Origin: Candidatus Cloacimonadota bacterium
Lineage (GTDB): Bacteria; Cloacimonadota; Cloacimonadia; Cloacimonadales; JAFGVF01
Assembly (NCBI GenBank): GCA_016938155.1
Contig: JAFGVF010000165.1
Span: 1 to 12,314 of the forward strand
Direction: 5' to 3'
Length of the DNA: 12,314 nt
Part shown: positions 1-8,600 of the stretch, piece after piece
Layout of the letters: the number at the start of each line of letters is the position of its first letter
Position numbering within the stretch: the stretch's first letter is position 1
Notes under the pieces: generated by a model
What the model was told of the DNA's origin: nothing
Seen by the model: only the letters and a program-made list of their open reading frames with translations
The model's database searches: none
Translations under genes and position numbers: made by a program

Positions 1-868
1 CTTTCAATTTACCTCTCTGAATTAGGAAATAGATTGTCGAGAGGACAATTATCGCCAATAAAGCTAAAGTTAGATACCAGAACGGTGAGCGGAAGAAATT
101 GGCATTGTTGGTTGAAGTTGTGTCCACAACACTCGGTACAATCGTTTCCATCTCCTCTTCAATAACTTCCTCGCTTGTTGTGATTGGCTCAACAACGGGT
201 TCAGTTTTAACAACCTTCTCTTTGGGTTTTTCTGCAACAGACGGCTGAACTCCCAGTTTCTTTAGCTCTGCTGTTGCTTTGGAGTATTCGGCGTCTTTTT
301 CAGACACTTTCAAAAAGAACTTCTCTGCTTTCTTTGTTTCTTTCAGGCGAAGCTTATTCAAGCCGTAGTAGTAATAGAATCCGGTTTCATTGGGGTACAT
401 CTCTTCGAGTTTCTCGAATTCAGCTTCTGCTGCTCCCGTTACGCTTAAATCATAGAGATAACGGGCAACCCCTAAACCTGTGGCGTAGTTATAACCACCC
501 GTAGCAAACAGAATATCAACTACAATCTTATAGGGCTTACCGCTTAACGGGAACCCGATTGAGCGATACAATGATTTGGCTTGGAAGGTAATCTGGGTGT
601 AATCATCGGTTTCTGAAAACTTCATTCCTACGATATTTTTAGCTCCTACAGATACATTTTTCAGAGTTTCATCTGCCAAAGAGGCATATATAAGAACTTT
701 AACTTCACTATCACCATCGCTTATCTGATAATCAGCTTTTCCGTCAGTTTCGAATACTACTCTTGTACCGTAGGTATAATTACCGAATCTAATGTTTGTG
801 AGTTTTGTTTGAGCACAGAGTGATACCATCAGGACCAATAAAAGAGTTATAACGGTTATCTTTTTCAT
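1..868 (-). CDS. Secreted/membrane-anchored protein with AMIN-like domain and TPR-like region (3' end missing)
   Basis: The reading frame is open from ATG at 868-866 to the window edge: 289 codons and no stop, so the C-terminus is missing. Residues 1-20 form a signal peptide (MKK, hydrophobic core, then LCAQ); it is not a convincing lipobox because Leu precedes Cys. Residues about 22-120 resemble an AMIN-type domain: an N-terminal strand with RVVFET and a closing GKPYKIVVDI strand, as in domains that bind cell-wall or secretin components. Residues about 125-205 are helical and TPR-like (AEAEFEKLEEMYP, KAEKFFLKV). Residues about 206-257 are a Pro/Glu/Thr-rich linker, and 264-283 are a clear transmembrane helix followed by QRGKLK. 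The predicted layout is a periplasmic N-terminus, one membrane pass and a cytoplasmic C-terminal part outside the window. A purine-rich GAGGGG ribosome site precedes the start. The 64-nt gap to the upstream TPR gene makes co-transcription possible. The AMIN assignment is by eye; the function is unknown. Confidence 0.75.
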   Translation of the reverse strand, partial: MKKITVITLLLVLMVSLCAQTKLTNIRFGNYTYGTRVVFETDGKADYQISDGDSEVKVLIYASLADETLKNVSVGAKNIVGMKFSETDDYTQITFQAKSLYRSIGFPLSGKPYKIVVDILFATGGYNYATGLGVARYLYDLSVTGAAEAEFEKLEEMYPNETGFYYYYGLNKLRLKETKKAEKFFLKVSEKDAEYSKATAELKKLGVQPSVAEKPKEKVVKTEPVVEPITTSEEVIEEEMETIVPSVVDTTSTNNANFFRSPFWYLTLALLAIIVLSTIYFLIQRGKLK

Positions 869-896
869 ATTCCCCTCTTTCCGATTTTGCTTTAGT

Positions 897-923
897 TTAA
901 TAAATCTATGTGATTGAAGTCAA
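897..923 (-). promoter_or_regulatory. Possible sigma70-like promoter for the leftmost gene
   Basis: On the minus strand, TTGACT (923-918) is followed after 15 nt by TATTAA (902-897), or after 16 nt by ATTAAA. The start codon lies about 30 nt further on, at 868. This is a reasonable but not strong match, so the leftmost gene may have its own promoter in addition to read-through from the TPR gene. No hairpin terminator is visible between the two genes. Confidence 0.3.
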
Positions 924-932
924 GCAAATTAT

Positions 933-1601
933 CTACAAACTCTTTTTTTGCTTATTGACTCTCTGGGCAGCCATTCGATAAATTCGCTGATAAGTCTCAG
1001 TCTGAGGGCTTAATTTGACTGCTTTTTCAAGATAGGGAAGAGCTTTTACATAGTCATGGGAATCCATCACATAGCAAGTTCCCAACAGGTAGCAGACAGT
1101 GGCATTATCGGGGTCAAGTTCAATTGCATCTAATAGAAATGTTATTGCTTCGGCGAATTTTTTCCTATCATAATTGGTTAACGCTTGCTTCAAAAGCTTC
1201 TGGGTTCTGATATGTTTATTACGGGTTTCAGGATTCTTGAGAGTAGCATAGTATCTCTTGTAATTGATATTAGAAGGATGTTCATTAATAAGAGATTCCA
1301 GCATGGTAAGTGCATCCTGCCAGTTATCGAGTTGAAGCTTGCATTCAACAAGTGAGATAATGGCAATCTCATTATCGGGATAAGTCTCAAGCACTCTTTC
1401 AAGATAGGACTCCGCCTCCCTGAATTTACCCAGGGAGAGCAGAGTCAACGCTAAGTTATATTGATTTTCAGGACCATTATCCATAAGGATTATTTTTTGA
1501 AAGCACTGATACGCTTTCTCTATTCTACCGCGAGCCATAAGACTCTGACCGTGCACACGCAATTGTTTGATTCTATAATCCTTAAGGATATCCAACAGCA
1601 T
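933..1601 (-). CDS. Tetratricopeptide repeat (TPR) protein
   Basis: This 222-residue protein has no signal peptide or membrane segment and should be cytoplasmic. TPR-like helical hairpins fill it: about residues 15-46 (RIEKAYQCFQKII), 47-80 (GKFREAESYLERVLETYPDN), 81-114 (NWQDALTMLESLINEHPSN), 134-167 (KKFAEAITFLLDAIELDPDN) and 168-202 (DYVKALPYLEKAVKLSP). The recurring A/Y-L/F spacing and the terminal 'xxPxN' turns are typical of the family. TPR proteins are protein-protein interaction scaffolds; no enzymatic motif is seen. The ATG shares its A with the TAA stop of the upstream ABC subunit (TAATG), and an AGGAG site lies about 8 nt upstream inside that gene, so translational coupling is likely. 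It may assist or regulate the exporter, but that rests only on position. The basic, Lys-rich tail (NKQKKSL) is the one notable end feature. Confidence 0.85.
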   Translation of the reverse strand: MLLDILKDYRIKQLRVHGQSLMARGRIEKAYQCFQKIILMDNGPENQYNLALTLLSLGKFREAESYLERVLETYPDNEIAIISLVECKLQLDNWQDALTMLESLINEHPSNINYKRYYATLKNPETRNKHIRTQKLLKQALTNYDRKKFAEAITFLLDAIELDPDNATVCYLLGTCYVMDSHDYVKALPYLEKAVKLSPQTETYQRIYRMAAQRVNKQKKSL

Positions 1602-3352
1602 TATTCGTTCTCCTGCTTTTTTAGCATTATCTGATTGTAAAGACTACTGGTCTTTAATAATTCTTCATTGGAACCTTCTGCTTTTATCGAACCTTCGTCA
1701 AGCACAAATATTTTGTCAGCTCGTTTTGCGGTTGCCAAACGATGAGTTACGACAACGCTTGTAATATCACGATTCATGTTTCTCAGCTTCTCCCAAAACA
1801 TCTTTTCCGTTTCAGCATCCATCGCAGCAGTACAGTCATCCATCAGCAAAAGCTGTGGCTTTCTCAATATTGTTCTGGCAATGGATAGTCTTTGTTTCTG
1901 ACCACCGGATAGACTGATTCCCTTCTGTCCGAGCTTAGTTTCCATTTGAAGAGGGAAGGCATTTATCTCATCCGTCATTAACGAGATGTCCAGACTGTTG
2001 TTAATCTCTTCCGCAGTAAACTCATTACCAAGCTCCAGATTGTGCTGAATTGTCTCACTGAAGAGGATATTTTCCTGACGGATATATCCCACCAACTTAG
2101 CAACATCAGCCTTGTTATAGGTGTGAATATCAAATCCATTCAGGTCAATCTCTCCACTGGTGCATTCCAGATTACCGGCAAGAAGTTCCAGGAGTGTAGA
2201 TTTACCGCTGCCGACTTTACCCACAATGGCAATGGTTTCACCTCTCTTCACCGAGATGTTTATATTATTCAGGAGATTCTCTTCTGCATCATGGAAGCGG
2301 AAGCATACATCTTTCATCTCGATGTTATCGACCTGATTGGTTTCTTTTGTTCCCGCATGTTCCGACAGAATGTTGTAGCTTTCTTCTGTTTCATCCAGAC
2401 GGTCAACATATTTGAAAACCTGCTTAGATGAGGCATAGAACCAGGAGAGAGTCCAGATAGGTTCAATCAGCCTTCTCATATAGGTAATAAAGAGCAGGAA
2501 TGTCCCGAGGGTAATCCCGTTCTTTATGACAAGAATACTGCCGATAAAGATTACGATAATGCTCCCTGCATGATTTACCAGCATGGAATAGAAATGAATA
2601 ACCTGATTCATTTTAAGGAATCGCTTTTCTCTTACAACACGGTCTTGCAGAGCTTCGTCGTATTTCCTTTGCTGGTCTTCTTCACTTAGAGTAGTTTTTA
2701 TGACTCTGATTCCTGAGAAGCAAGCTTCCAATACATTATTGCATCTGGAGATAGATTCCTGTCTCTCCAGAGTGTATCTGGTCATCTTCTCTTCCGCCTT
2801 TGCCAGGATTAACACCAGAAAAGGCAACGGTATAAATGAAAAGAGAGTCAGCGATACCGAGTAATGAAACATCACACCCAGGGTCATACTCAGGATTAGA
2901 ATAGCCTCTAACGGACGCATCAATCCCGAACAGGAATACCAACTGATTCTATCCCAGTCACCGTCTATATCGGCGGTTAGGCGGGTCAACAGGTCACCGG
3001 TTCTGAAGTGCTTAAAGAATGAGCTTTTCTTATTCGTATAAATATGAAAGTACTTATTCCTCAGGTTTCGGGCAAAAACATGGTTCATCAGTCCCCGGGT
3101 ATAGGGGAGAGCATGTTGAACAAACTCATGCAGGATAGTGAATCCCAGATAGATAAGCAACATGTGATAGACCGTAGCCGGTTGATAATCTCCCGTCAGT
3201 TGATCGATAATATTCTTCAGAAGAACAGGGAAAGCTGTCTTGATAGTGATGGTTATCACGGTGAACAGGATAACTCCCGTCATCTGCCAGGCATACTCTT
3301 TCCAGAGTTTCAAAAACCATCCGAAGTAATAGAGGTTCTTTTTATTCTGCAT
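1601..3352 (-). CDS. ABC exporter half-transporter, subunit with degenerate Walker B (second subunit of heterodimer)
   Basis: This 583-residue protein has the type IV (B-family) exporter layout: a six-helix transmembrane domain at about residues 15-310, then a nucleotide-binding domain at about 340-583. Walker A is GKVGSGKST at 378-386 (Lys384), the Q-loop Gln is 426, the signature is canonical LSGGQ at 481-485, Walker B is LLLMDD at 501-506 and the H-loop His is 537. The catalytic Glu after Walker B is replaced by Asp506, so this subunit's own ATP site should be weak. Its intact LSGGQ would complete the active site built by the Walker motifs of the upstream partner, as in heterodimeric exporters such as TM287/288 or BmrCD. 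The start at 3352 lies 11 nt inside the upstream gene, with a GGGAG ribosome site 6 nt before the ATG, which supports coupled translation. The substrate cannot be read from sequence; no peptidase domain is attached. Confidence 0.93.
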   Translation of the reverse strand: MQNKKNLYYFGWFLKLWKEYAWQMTGVILFTVITITIKTAFPVLLKNIIDQLTGDYQPATVYHMLLIYLGFTILHEFVQHALPYTRGLMNHVFARNLRNKYFHIYTNKKSSFFKHFRTGDLLTRLTADIDGDWDRISWYSCSGLMRPLEAILILSMTLGVMFHYSVSLTLFSFIPLPFLVLILAKAEEKMTRYTLERQESISRCNNVLEACFSGIRVIKTTLSEEDQQRKYDEALQDRVVREKRFLKMNQVIHFYSMLVNHAGSIIVIFIGSILVIKNGITLGTFLLFITYMRRLIEPIWTLSWFYASSKQVFKYVDRLDETEESYNILSEHAGTKETNQVDNIEMKDVCFRFHDAEENLLNNINISVKRGETIAIVGKVGSGKSTLLELLAGNLECTSGEIDLNGFDIHTYNKADVAKLVGYIRQENILFSETIQHNLELGNEFTAEEINNSLDISLMTDEINAFPLQMETKLGQKGISLSGGQKQRLSIARTILRKPQLLLMDDCTAAMDAETEKMFWEKLRNMNRDITSVVVTHRLATAKRADKIFVLDEGSIKAEGSNEELLKTSSLYNQIMLKKQENE

Positions 3353-5105
3353 GGTGTGCTCCCATCTGAGTTATATATAGTTTTGCATATTCCCCGTTCA
3401 GAGTCAGCAATTCGTTATGTGTTCCTTCCTCAACAATCCTTCCGGCTTTAACCACGACTATCTTATCCGCATGCACAATCGTTGAGAGGCGATGTGCAAT
3501 AATAATTGATGTTCTGCCGGTAAGAAGTTTCATCATACTTTGCTGAATCTTCTCTTCCGTGTATGGGTCAACCGAACTGGTTGCTTCATCCATAATCAGA
3601 ATCTCGGGATCAAAGGTCAAAGCTCTCGAGAAGGAGAGTAACTGTCGCTCTCCAAAGCTGAGATTACCGCCCTCTTCCGCTACAGGTGTATCAAAGCCCT
3701 TTGGCATCCGGGCTATAATCTTCTCAATCCCCATCACTCTTGTTGCCTTCTCGGCATTTTCCTCAGGGATGTCCTGTCTTAAAACTCTCAGATTATCCAT
3801 AATACTACCCGGAAAGAGATAGATATCCTGCAGAACAAGACTCATCTTCGAACGAAGAGCTTTTCTGGAAACGGAACGAAGGTCATGTCCGTCAATCAGG
3901 ATTCTTCCTTCCTGCGGGTCATAGAATCTGGTCAGAAGCGAAATTATCGTTGTTTTTCCTGAACCTGTGGGACCTACTATCGCCAGAGCGGTTCCTTTTT
4001 TAATCGTTAAGTCGATATTCTTAAGAACAGGCTTATCAGGCTCATAGGCGAAGCTAACATTCTCAAATCTGATTTCGTCGTTAAAGGTGAAATCTTTGTC
4101 GTCGGTACCATCCTTCAATTCCGACTCTGTGTCCAAAATCTCAAAGATACGGTCGGTAGCACCGAGTGCTCTTTGGATTTCGCCTATTTGTTCCGAAATC
4201 ATTATTAAAGGCTCAATTGCCATCATCAGATACTGAATAAACATCCAGACCGTTCCGATAGTGATGGTTCCGGCTTTTATCCAGGAGACGCTTCGTTGTA
4301 AAATCAAGACTATTATCAATTGAGGTAGAAGCATCACAACGAACCAGGTCAACTGTTCGATACCGTATATCTTCACCGTCATTTTGAAATAAGTCTGATT
4401 CACATCCATATTCTTGTTTCGCGACCAGTCGAGGTTATTCAGGTTCCTCAATATCGGGATACTTTTCAGGTGTTCTCCCAGAAAGCCGGTGATTCTGGAA
4501 TAAAGCTCCCTCTCCTGTCTGAACATCGGACGCATCACCTTATAGTAGAATATGGCGGTTCCGGCAAAAACAGGCACTAATCCGACAACTACCAGCGTGA
4601 GCTTGGCATTTGTACTGAACATGATGGTGAAGGAGATAATGATATTCATTATCGCCCAGATAAAGTTCAATCCGATTGATGAGAAGAGCATGAAAAGCTT
4701 TTGCGAATCATTCTCGATTCTGCTCATAAGTTTACCGGGTACATGCTTGTCATAGAAGCTGATGGGGAGATTCAGGATATGCCTGAGTATTCTCCGCTTC
4801 ACATCATTCACAATCTCAATCCCCATAAATCCAACAATCAGGGATTGGATATATTGAAAACCGCCCTGTAACACAAGCAATCCAAGATATGCGAACCCTA
4901 TCGCGAGAACTTGTCCCATTATCCTGGAAGGTATTGCCTTATCCAGCAATTGACGGAAAACCAACGGCAATGAACTGCTCAAACCTGTTGTCAACACAAC
5001 CAGGATTATCGCAAAGATCAGTTGCCTTCCATGACCTTTAAAGAACGGATATACCCGCTTCAAAGAGGAAAGCTTTGGTTTTTTTGCACTACTTTCTTCG
5101 TACAT
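3342..5105 (-). CDS. ABC exporter half-transporter, subunit with canonical Walker B (first subunit of heterodimer)
   Basis: This 587-residue protein has a transmembrane domain (about 25-310, with helices near 28-50, 66-90, 143-163, 168-190, 252-270 and 280-302) fused to an ATPase domain (about 345-580). Walker A is GPTGSGKTT at 378-386 (Lys384), the Q-loop Gln is 426, the signature is altered to LSFGE at 482-486, Walker B is ILIMDE at 502-507 with catalytic Glu507, and the H-loop His is 538. Its Walker motifs are intact while its signature deviates, exactly complementary to the partner encoded next (intact LSGGQ, Asp in place of Glu). The pair therefore should form one competent and one degenerate ATP site. 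It is first in the minus-strand operon; an AAGGA ribosome site (5120-5116) lies 10 nt before the ATG. Likely roles are lipid, drug or peptide export across the inner membrane; the cargo is unknown. Confidence 0.93.
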   Translation of the reverse strand: MYEESSAKKPKLSSLKRVYPFFKGHGRQLIFAIILVVLTTGLSSSLPLVFRQLLDKAIPSRIMGQVLAIGFAYLGLLVLQGGFQYIQSLIVGFMGIEIVNDVKRRILRHILNLPISFYDKHVPGKLMSRIENDSQKLFMLFSSIGLNFIWAIMNIIISFTIMFSTNAKLTLVVVGLVPVFAGTAIFYYKVMRPMFRQERELYSRITGFLGEHLKSIPILRNLNNLDWSRNKNMDVNQTYFKMTVKIYGIEQLTWFVVMLLPQLIIVLILQRSVSWIKAGTITIGTVWMFIQYLMMAIEPLIMISEQIGEIQRALGATDRIFEILDTESELKDGTDDKDFTFNDEIRFENVSFAYEPDKPVLKNIDLTIKKGTALAIVGPTGSGKTTIISLLTRFYDPQEGRILIDGHDLRSVSRKALRSKMSLVLQDIYLFPGSIMDNLRVLRQDIPEENAEKATRVMGIEKIIARMPKGFDTPVAEEGGNLSFGERQLLSFSRALTFDPEILIMDEATSSVDPYTEEKIQQSMMKLLTGRTSIIIAHRLSTIVHADKIVVVKAGRIVEEGTHNELLTLNGEYAKLYITQMGAHHAE

Positions 5106-5225
5106 TTTCGTAGATTCCTTACATCACTAAATTTGCCGCGGAGATGTTAAGATGCATCTTTCTTTGCTACCATGCGTTTGGCAAACTATTTTTTCCTTTT
5201 TTCATATTTTGTTTACTGATGGACA

Positions 5226-5255
5226 TAAATAGTGTTTAAATTTATGATATGTAAA
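5226..5255 (-). promoter_or_regulatory. Candidate promoter for the ABC exporter operon
   Basis: On the minus strand, TTTACA (5255-5250) is followed after 18 nt by TATTTA (5231-5226), about 120 nt upstream of the ABC start codon. The surrounding sequence is so AT-rich that other -10-like hexamers occur nearby, so this is only the best-looking pair, not a firm call. Confidence 0.25.
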
Positions 5256-5319
5256 TAACTATAATGCTCTAAATTAGCATCATTATCTTTTCCCGTCCCG
5301 TAAGCTTCCTGCTTGTGTC

Positions 5320-5360
5320 TTTTCAGCGGGACTTCCTGCGTGGCAGGGAGTTTCGTGTTT
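5320..5360 (+). repeat. Dispersed 41-bp repeat, copy A
   Basis: This 41-bp sequence matches the reverse complement of 9380-9420 at 37 of 41 positions by direct comparison. It contains an imperfect hairpin: acttcctgc (5331-5339) pairs with gcagggagt (5343-5351) around a 3-nt loop, with one G-T wobble. The similarity stops abruptly at both ends. The two copies face opposite ways and flank the CPBP gene about 4 kb apart. Confidence 0.8.
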
Positions 5361-5409
5361 CTTTTCAAATCGCAGGTTTGCGTACCGCTAGTATCTTGCT
5401 TGCGGATTA

Positions 5410-5453
5410 AAATTCCCCTCTATGGAGGGGTGCCGTAAAACGGCAGGGTGGTT
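5410..5453 (+). repeat. Double-hairpin intergenic palindromic element
   Basis: Two adjacent perfect hairpins are visible. In the first, cccctc (5415-5420) pairs with gagggg (5425-5430) across tatg; in the second, tgccg (5431-5435) pairs with cggca (5441-5445) across taaaa. The sequence continues with gggtggttt. From memory, similar 'cccctc-gagggg-tgcc-ggca-gggtgg' elements are dispersed in intergenic regions of Bacteroidota and related bacteria; this was not searched here. It lacks a T-run after the second hairpin, so it is not a simple terminator. Confidence 0.6.
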
Positions 5454-5681
5454 TCTTCCTGTGCCTTGTTAAAATAAACCGAACTTCAGTCTCCGCTTTA
5501 AGTTCCACCCCGATGGTCTTTAGAGAGGAATTAAGAAGAGGTGAAGCTGTGATCGAAAGATAGTTGCATTATGAAGTAAGCAATGGATTAAGATACATTA
5601 AATAACTTTACAGCAAGAACGGGTTTAGATAATTTACCACAAATACAGTTTCAACCGGATATTCTAATAACTGGAGGTAGT

Positions 5682-8600
5682 ATGTTCACCAAGAAGTGGT
5701 TTTGGATATTATTTACACTAATCTCAATTTCATCGATTTTCTTTGTAGTACACAATTTTCCCAAGGTGATGTCCTTTATCAGCATAGACATAACAATGAA
5801 TCGGGAAGAGGCATTTACCAAGTCAAAAGAGATTTCTGCCCAATACGATTGGGGGACAGCTGACTTCCGGCAGGTTGCCATTTTCAGTGGAAGCTCGGGT
5901 CAAACCTACATCGAACTGGAGGGTGGGGGAAAGCCAGCTTTCAATGAGCTTCTGAAAAGCGATTTTTACTCCTACTACTATTGGGTTGTAAGAAACTACA
6001 AACCAGGGGAACTGCTTGAGTCCTCTGTCTATTTCAAGCCGACGGGTGAGCCTTATGGCTTTGAAGTTGATTATCCTGAGGATATGGAACTGCCCAGTTT
6101 GACAGCTGAAGAAGCACTTGAGCTGGCGAAGAGTAAAGCAGAATCCGAATGGGGTATTGATTTTACAAACTATAAACTGAATGATAATAAGATGTCCACA
6201 ACTCCGAAAGGTAGGAAAGACTATACCATTATCTACGAGAGAGTTGACAAGCTGATTAACGAAGCGAAGTTCCGCATAACTCTCAAGGTAAACGGTGATA
6301 AATTCTCCGGGCTTGAACAGAGGCTGAAGATCCCGGAAGCCTTTGAGAGACGGTATTCGGAGATGCGTTCCTCCAATAACACTATCGCCGGTGTCGGTGT
6401 TGTGCTCATGATAGTTTTTTATGGGATTTGCGGTATCATACTAGGTGCATTCTTCCTGATAAAAAGCAAGTGGTTGCTGTGGAAGAAAGCCCTGTTCTGG
6501 GGTGTTTTCGTCTCATTGCTCGAATTCATTGCCTCCTTTAACTACCTTTCTCTCTCCTGGATATGGTATCAAACCTCTTCAACGGTGAATGAGCATATTC
6601 TCAACTATATAGCATCGTCCGTAGGTGAGTTGTTCTCCAACATTATTTTGCTGTCGGTCTCCTTCATGGTTGCAGAAAGCCTTACCCGAAAGGCATTCGG
6701 AAAACATACCCAACTCTGGAAGAGCTGGAGCCCTAAGGTTGCTAATTCCTCAAAGATACTCGGCAACACAATCGGAGCTTATCTCTGGGTACCGCTATCC
6801 CTCAGCTATATTCTCGTGTTCTATATGATAACAACGAAGTATTTCGGTTGGTGGAATTCATCTTCACTGAATGTTGATCCCAATACCCTTGCCACTTCAC
6901 TTCCGTGGCTGAGTGCTGTATCTATGGCACTGCATGCGGGTTTCTGGGAAGAATGTCTCTTCCGGGCTGTCCCGATTGCTGGAGCCGTCCTTATCGGAAG
7001 AAGGTTAGGGAAGGAGACGCTTTTCTTCTGGATAGGGTTTGCCCTTCAAATATTCATCTTCGGAATGGGTCATGCTAATTATCCCGCTCAACCTTCCTAT
7101 GCCAGGGTAATAGAATTGATTATTCCATCTATCTTCTTTGCCGTTGCCTACATTAGATTCGGTCTTTTAACAGGCATATTGATTCATTTTCTCTTTGATG
7201 CAGTTCTGATGGGACTTCCCATCTGGATGGTTGAGAAAAATGAAATGATGGGAAATAAGATTCTCTTTATTATCACTCTGTTGATTCCTATTCTGATTAT
7301 CTTTTTCAGAAGAATACAGGAAAAGAAGTTCGAAACGGATCTGTCAGATTCCAATAACTCTGCCTGGGAACCTGTTATCACTGAGAAAGTTGTAGAAGCG
7401 AAATCGGAAACAATCAAGACTACTGCAAAGATGAGTAAGAAACCGATTTTACTCCTTGGGTTTATCGGACTTCTACTGACGGTTTTCTTCTTCCATAGTC
7501 AATACAATGCCAGGAAACTGGAGGTGACAAAAGCGGAGGCAGTCGTTAAAGCGGAAGCAATTCTAAAATCAGTGGGTGTTGATGACTTGACGGGATATGA
7601 GACAATTGTGGATGTTACAAATGCAAGCGGTAGATATGTTAATCAATTCTGGCACATCTTAGGGAAAGACAAATTCAATGAGCTTGCTGATGAGTTTCTT
7701 GAATGCAATGGTATTAAAGTACGCTTTGCCAAGTTCCATGGTGACCTGCAGGAAAAAGCGGAAGAGTTCACGATTGAGTTCACTAAAGCAGGGGATGTTT
7801 ACAGATATTATCACAAATTTCACGAAGAAGCTGAAGGAAACACTCTTGAAGAAGCTGAGGCAGTCGCCATCGCACGACCTTATCTGGAAGAGATGTATCA
7901 TATCAATTTTGACGACCTGACACTTGTCAGTGCAAAACCTGAGTTAAGAGATAATCGTAAGGATTGGTACTTCACTTATAAGGATACAATCAATTATCAA
8001 CTAGGAGAGAATTTTGTAAGTTATAGTATAGGAATAGCAGGTGATAAGCTGAACAATTTGGGCAAGTACATAAAGCTACCTGAAAAAACAATGGAGAAGT
8101 ACTGGAGCGATTCCCGCACTCGAGACTCTATTTTCAGTATTTTAAACATTATCACGATGCTGATGTATGTGTCATCACTGATTATTGTTATCATCGCCTG
8201 GACTAAGAAAGAGTTTAATCTAAAGGTGTTCTTCATCGTATTATTGGCATGTCTGGCTGTTTTTCTGACCAGTCTGGCTCTTACCTTTGAGACAGGTAAG
8301 ATGCAATATTCAACTTCGCAACCTTATGGTCATCAGCTAACGATGCAAATTTTGCTACAAATCCTGCTGAATGTAGGGATCAGCTTCTACATCAGCATGA
8401 TGCTGGGCTATTTTGCTAAAAATAACGCTAAGGGAGAATCTTTGACAAGCAGGATTTCCATCGGCTTCATTGCTTCGGGTCTGTTCTTTCTGATTATTAG
8501 AGTGCTACCTCAGCTAACTGCAATTATTCCCGACTCCAAAGCCCTTGTAGCGGTTGTACCGATTCTTGGGGCAGTCTTCGGTTCTCTGAAGGCACTTGGT

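Larger units (their letters stand above)
5106..5681. other. 576-bp divergent intergenic region with hairpin-rich repeat block
   Basis: This region separates the minus-strand ABC operon from the plus-strand CPBP gene and must hold promoters for both. The part nearest the ABC genes (5160-5280) is AT-rich. The centre (5290-5455) is GC-richer and packed with short dyads: gtcccg (5295-5300) against cgggac (5327-5332), the 41-bp dispersed repeat, and a double hairpin at 5410-5453. The last 220 bp before the CPBP start are AT-rich without a convincing promoter; TTGCAT at 5564-5569 with TAAGAT at 5589-5594 has a poor 19-nt spacer. No coding frame here looks real. Confidence 0.7.

Noticed and set aside
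274..504. Plus-strand open frame of 76 codons
   Set aside because: It lies antisense within the continuous minus-strand frame (1-868), which has a signal peptide, domain and membrane helix; the plus-strand translation is low-complexity Arg/Ser/Leu.
1601..3352. Asp506 in place of the catalytic Glu as a sign of a broken gene
   Set aside because: The rest of the domain is intact and the change fits the established degenerate site of heterodimeric exporters.
3044..3451. Plus-strand open frame of 135 codons across the ABC gene junction
   Set aside because: It is antisense to two well-supported ABC subunits and has no recognisable features.
5502..5533. Inverse-oriented copy of the double-hairpin element
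   Set aside because: Only the two ends resemble it (ccaccc and agagaggaatt); the middle hairpin is missing, so it is too weak to annotate.
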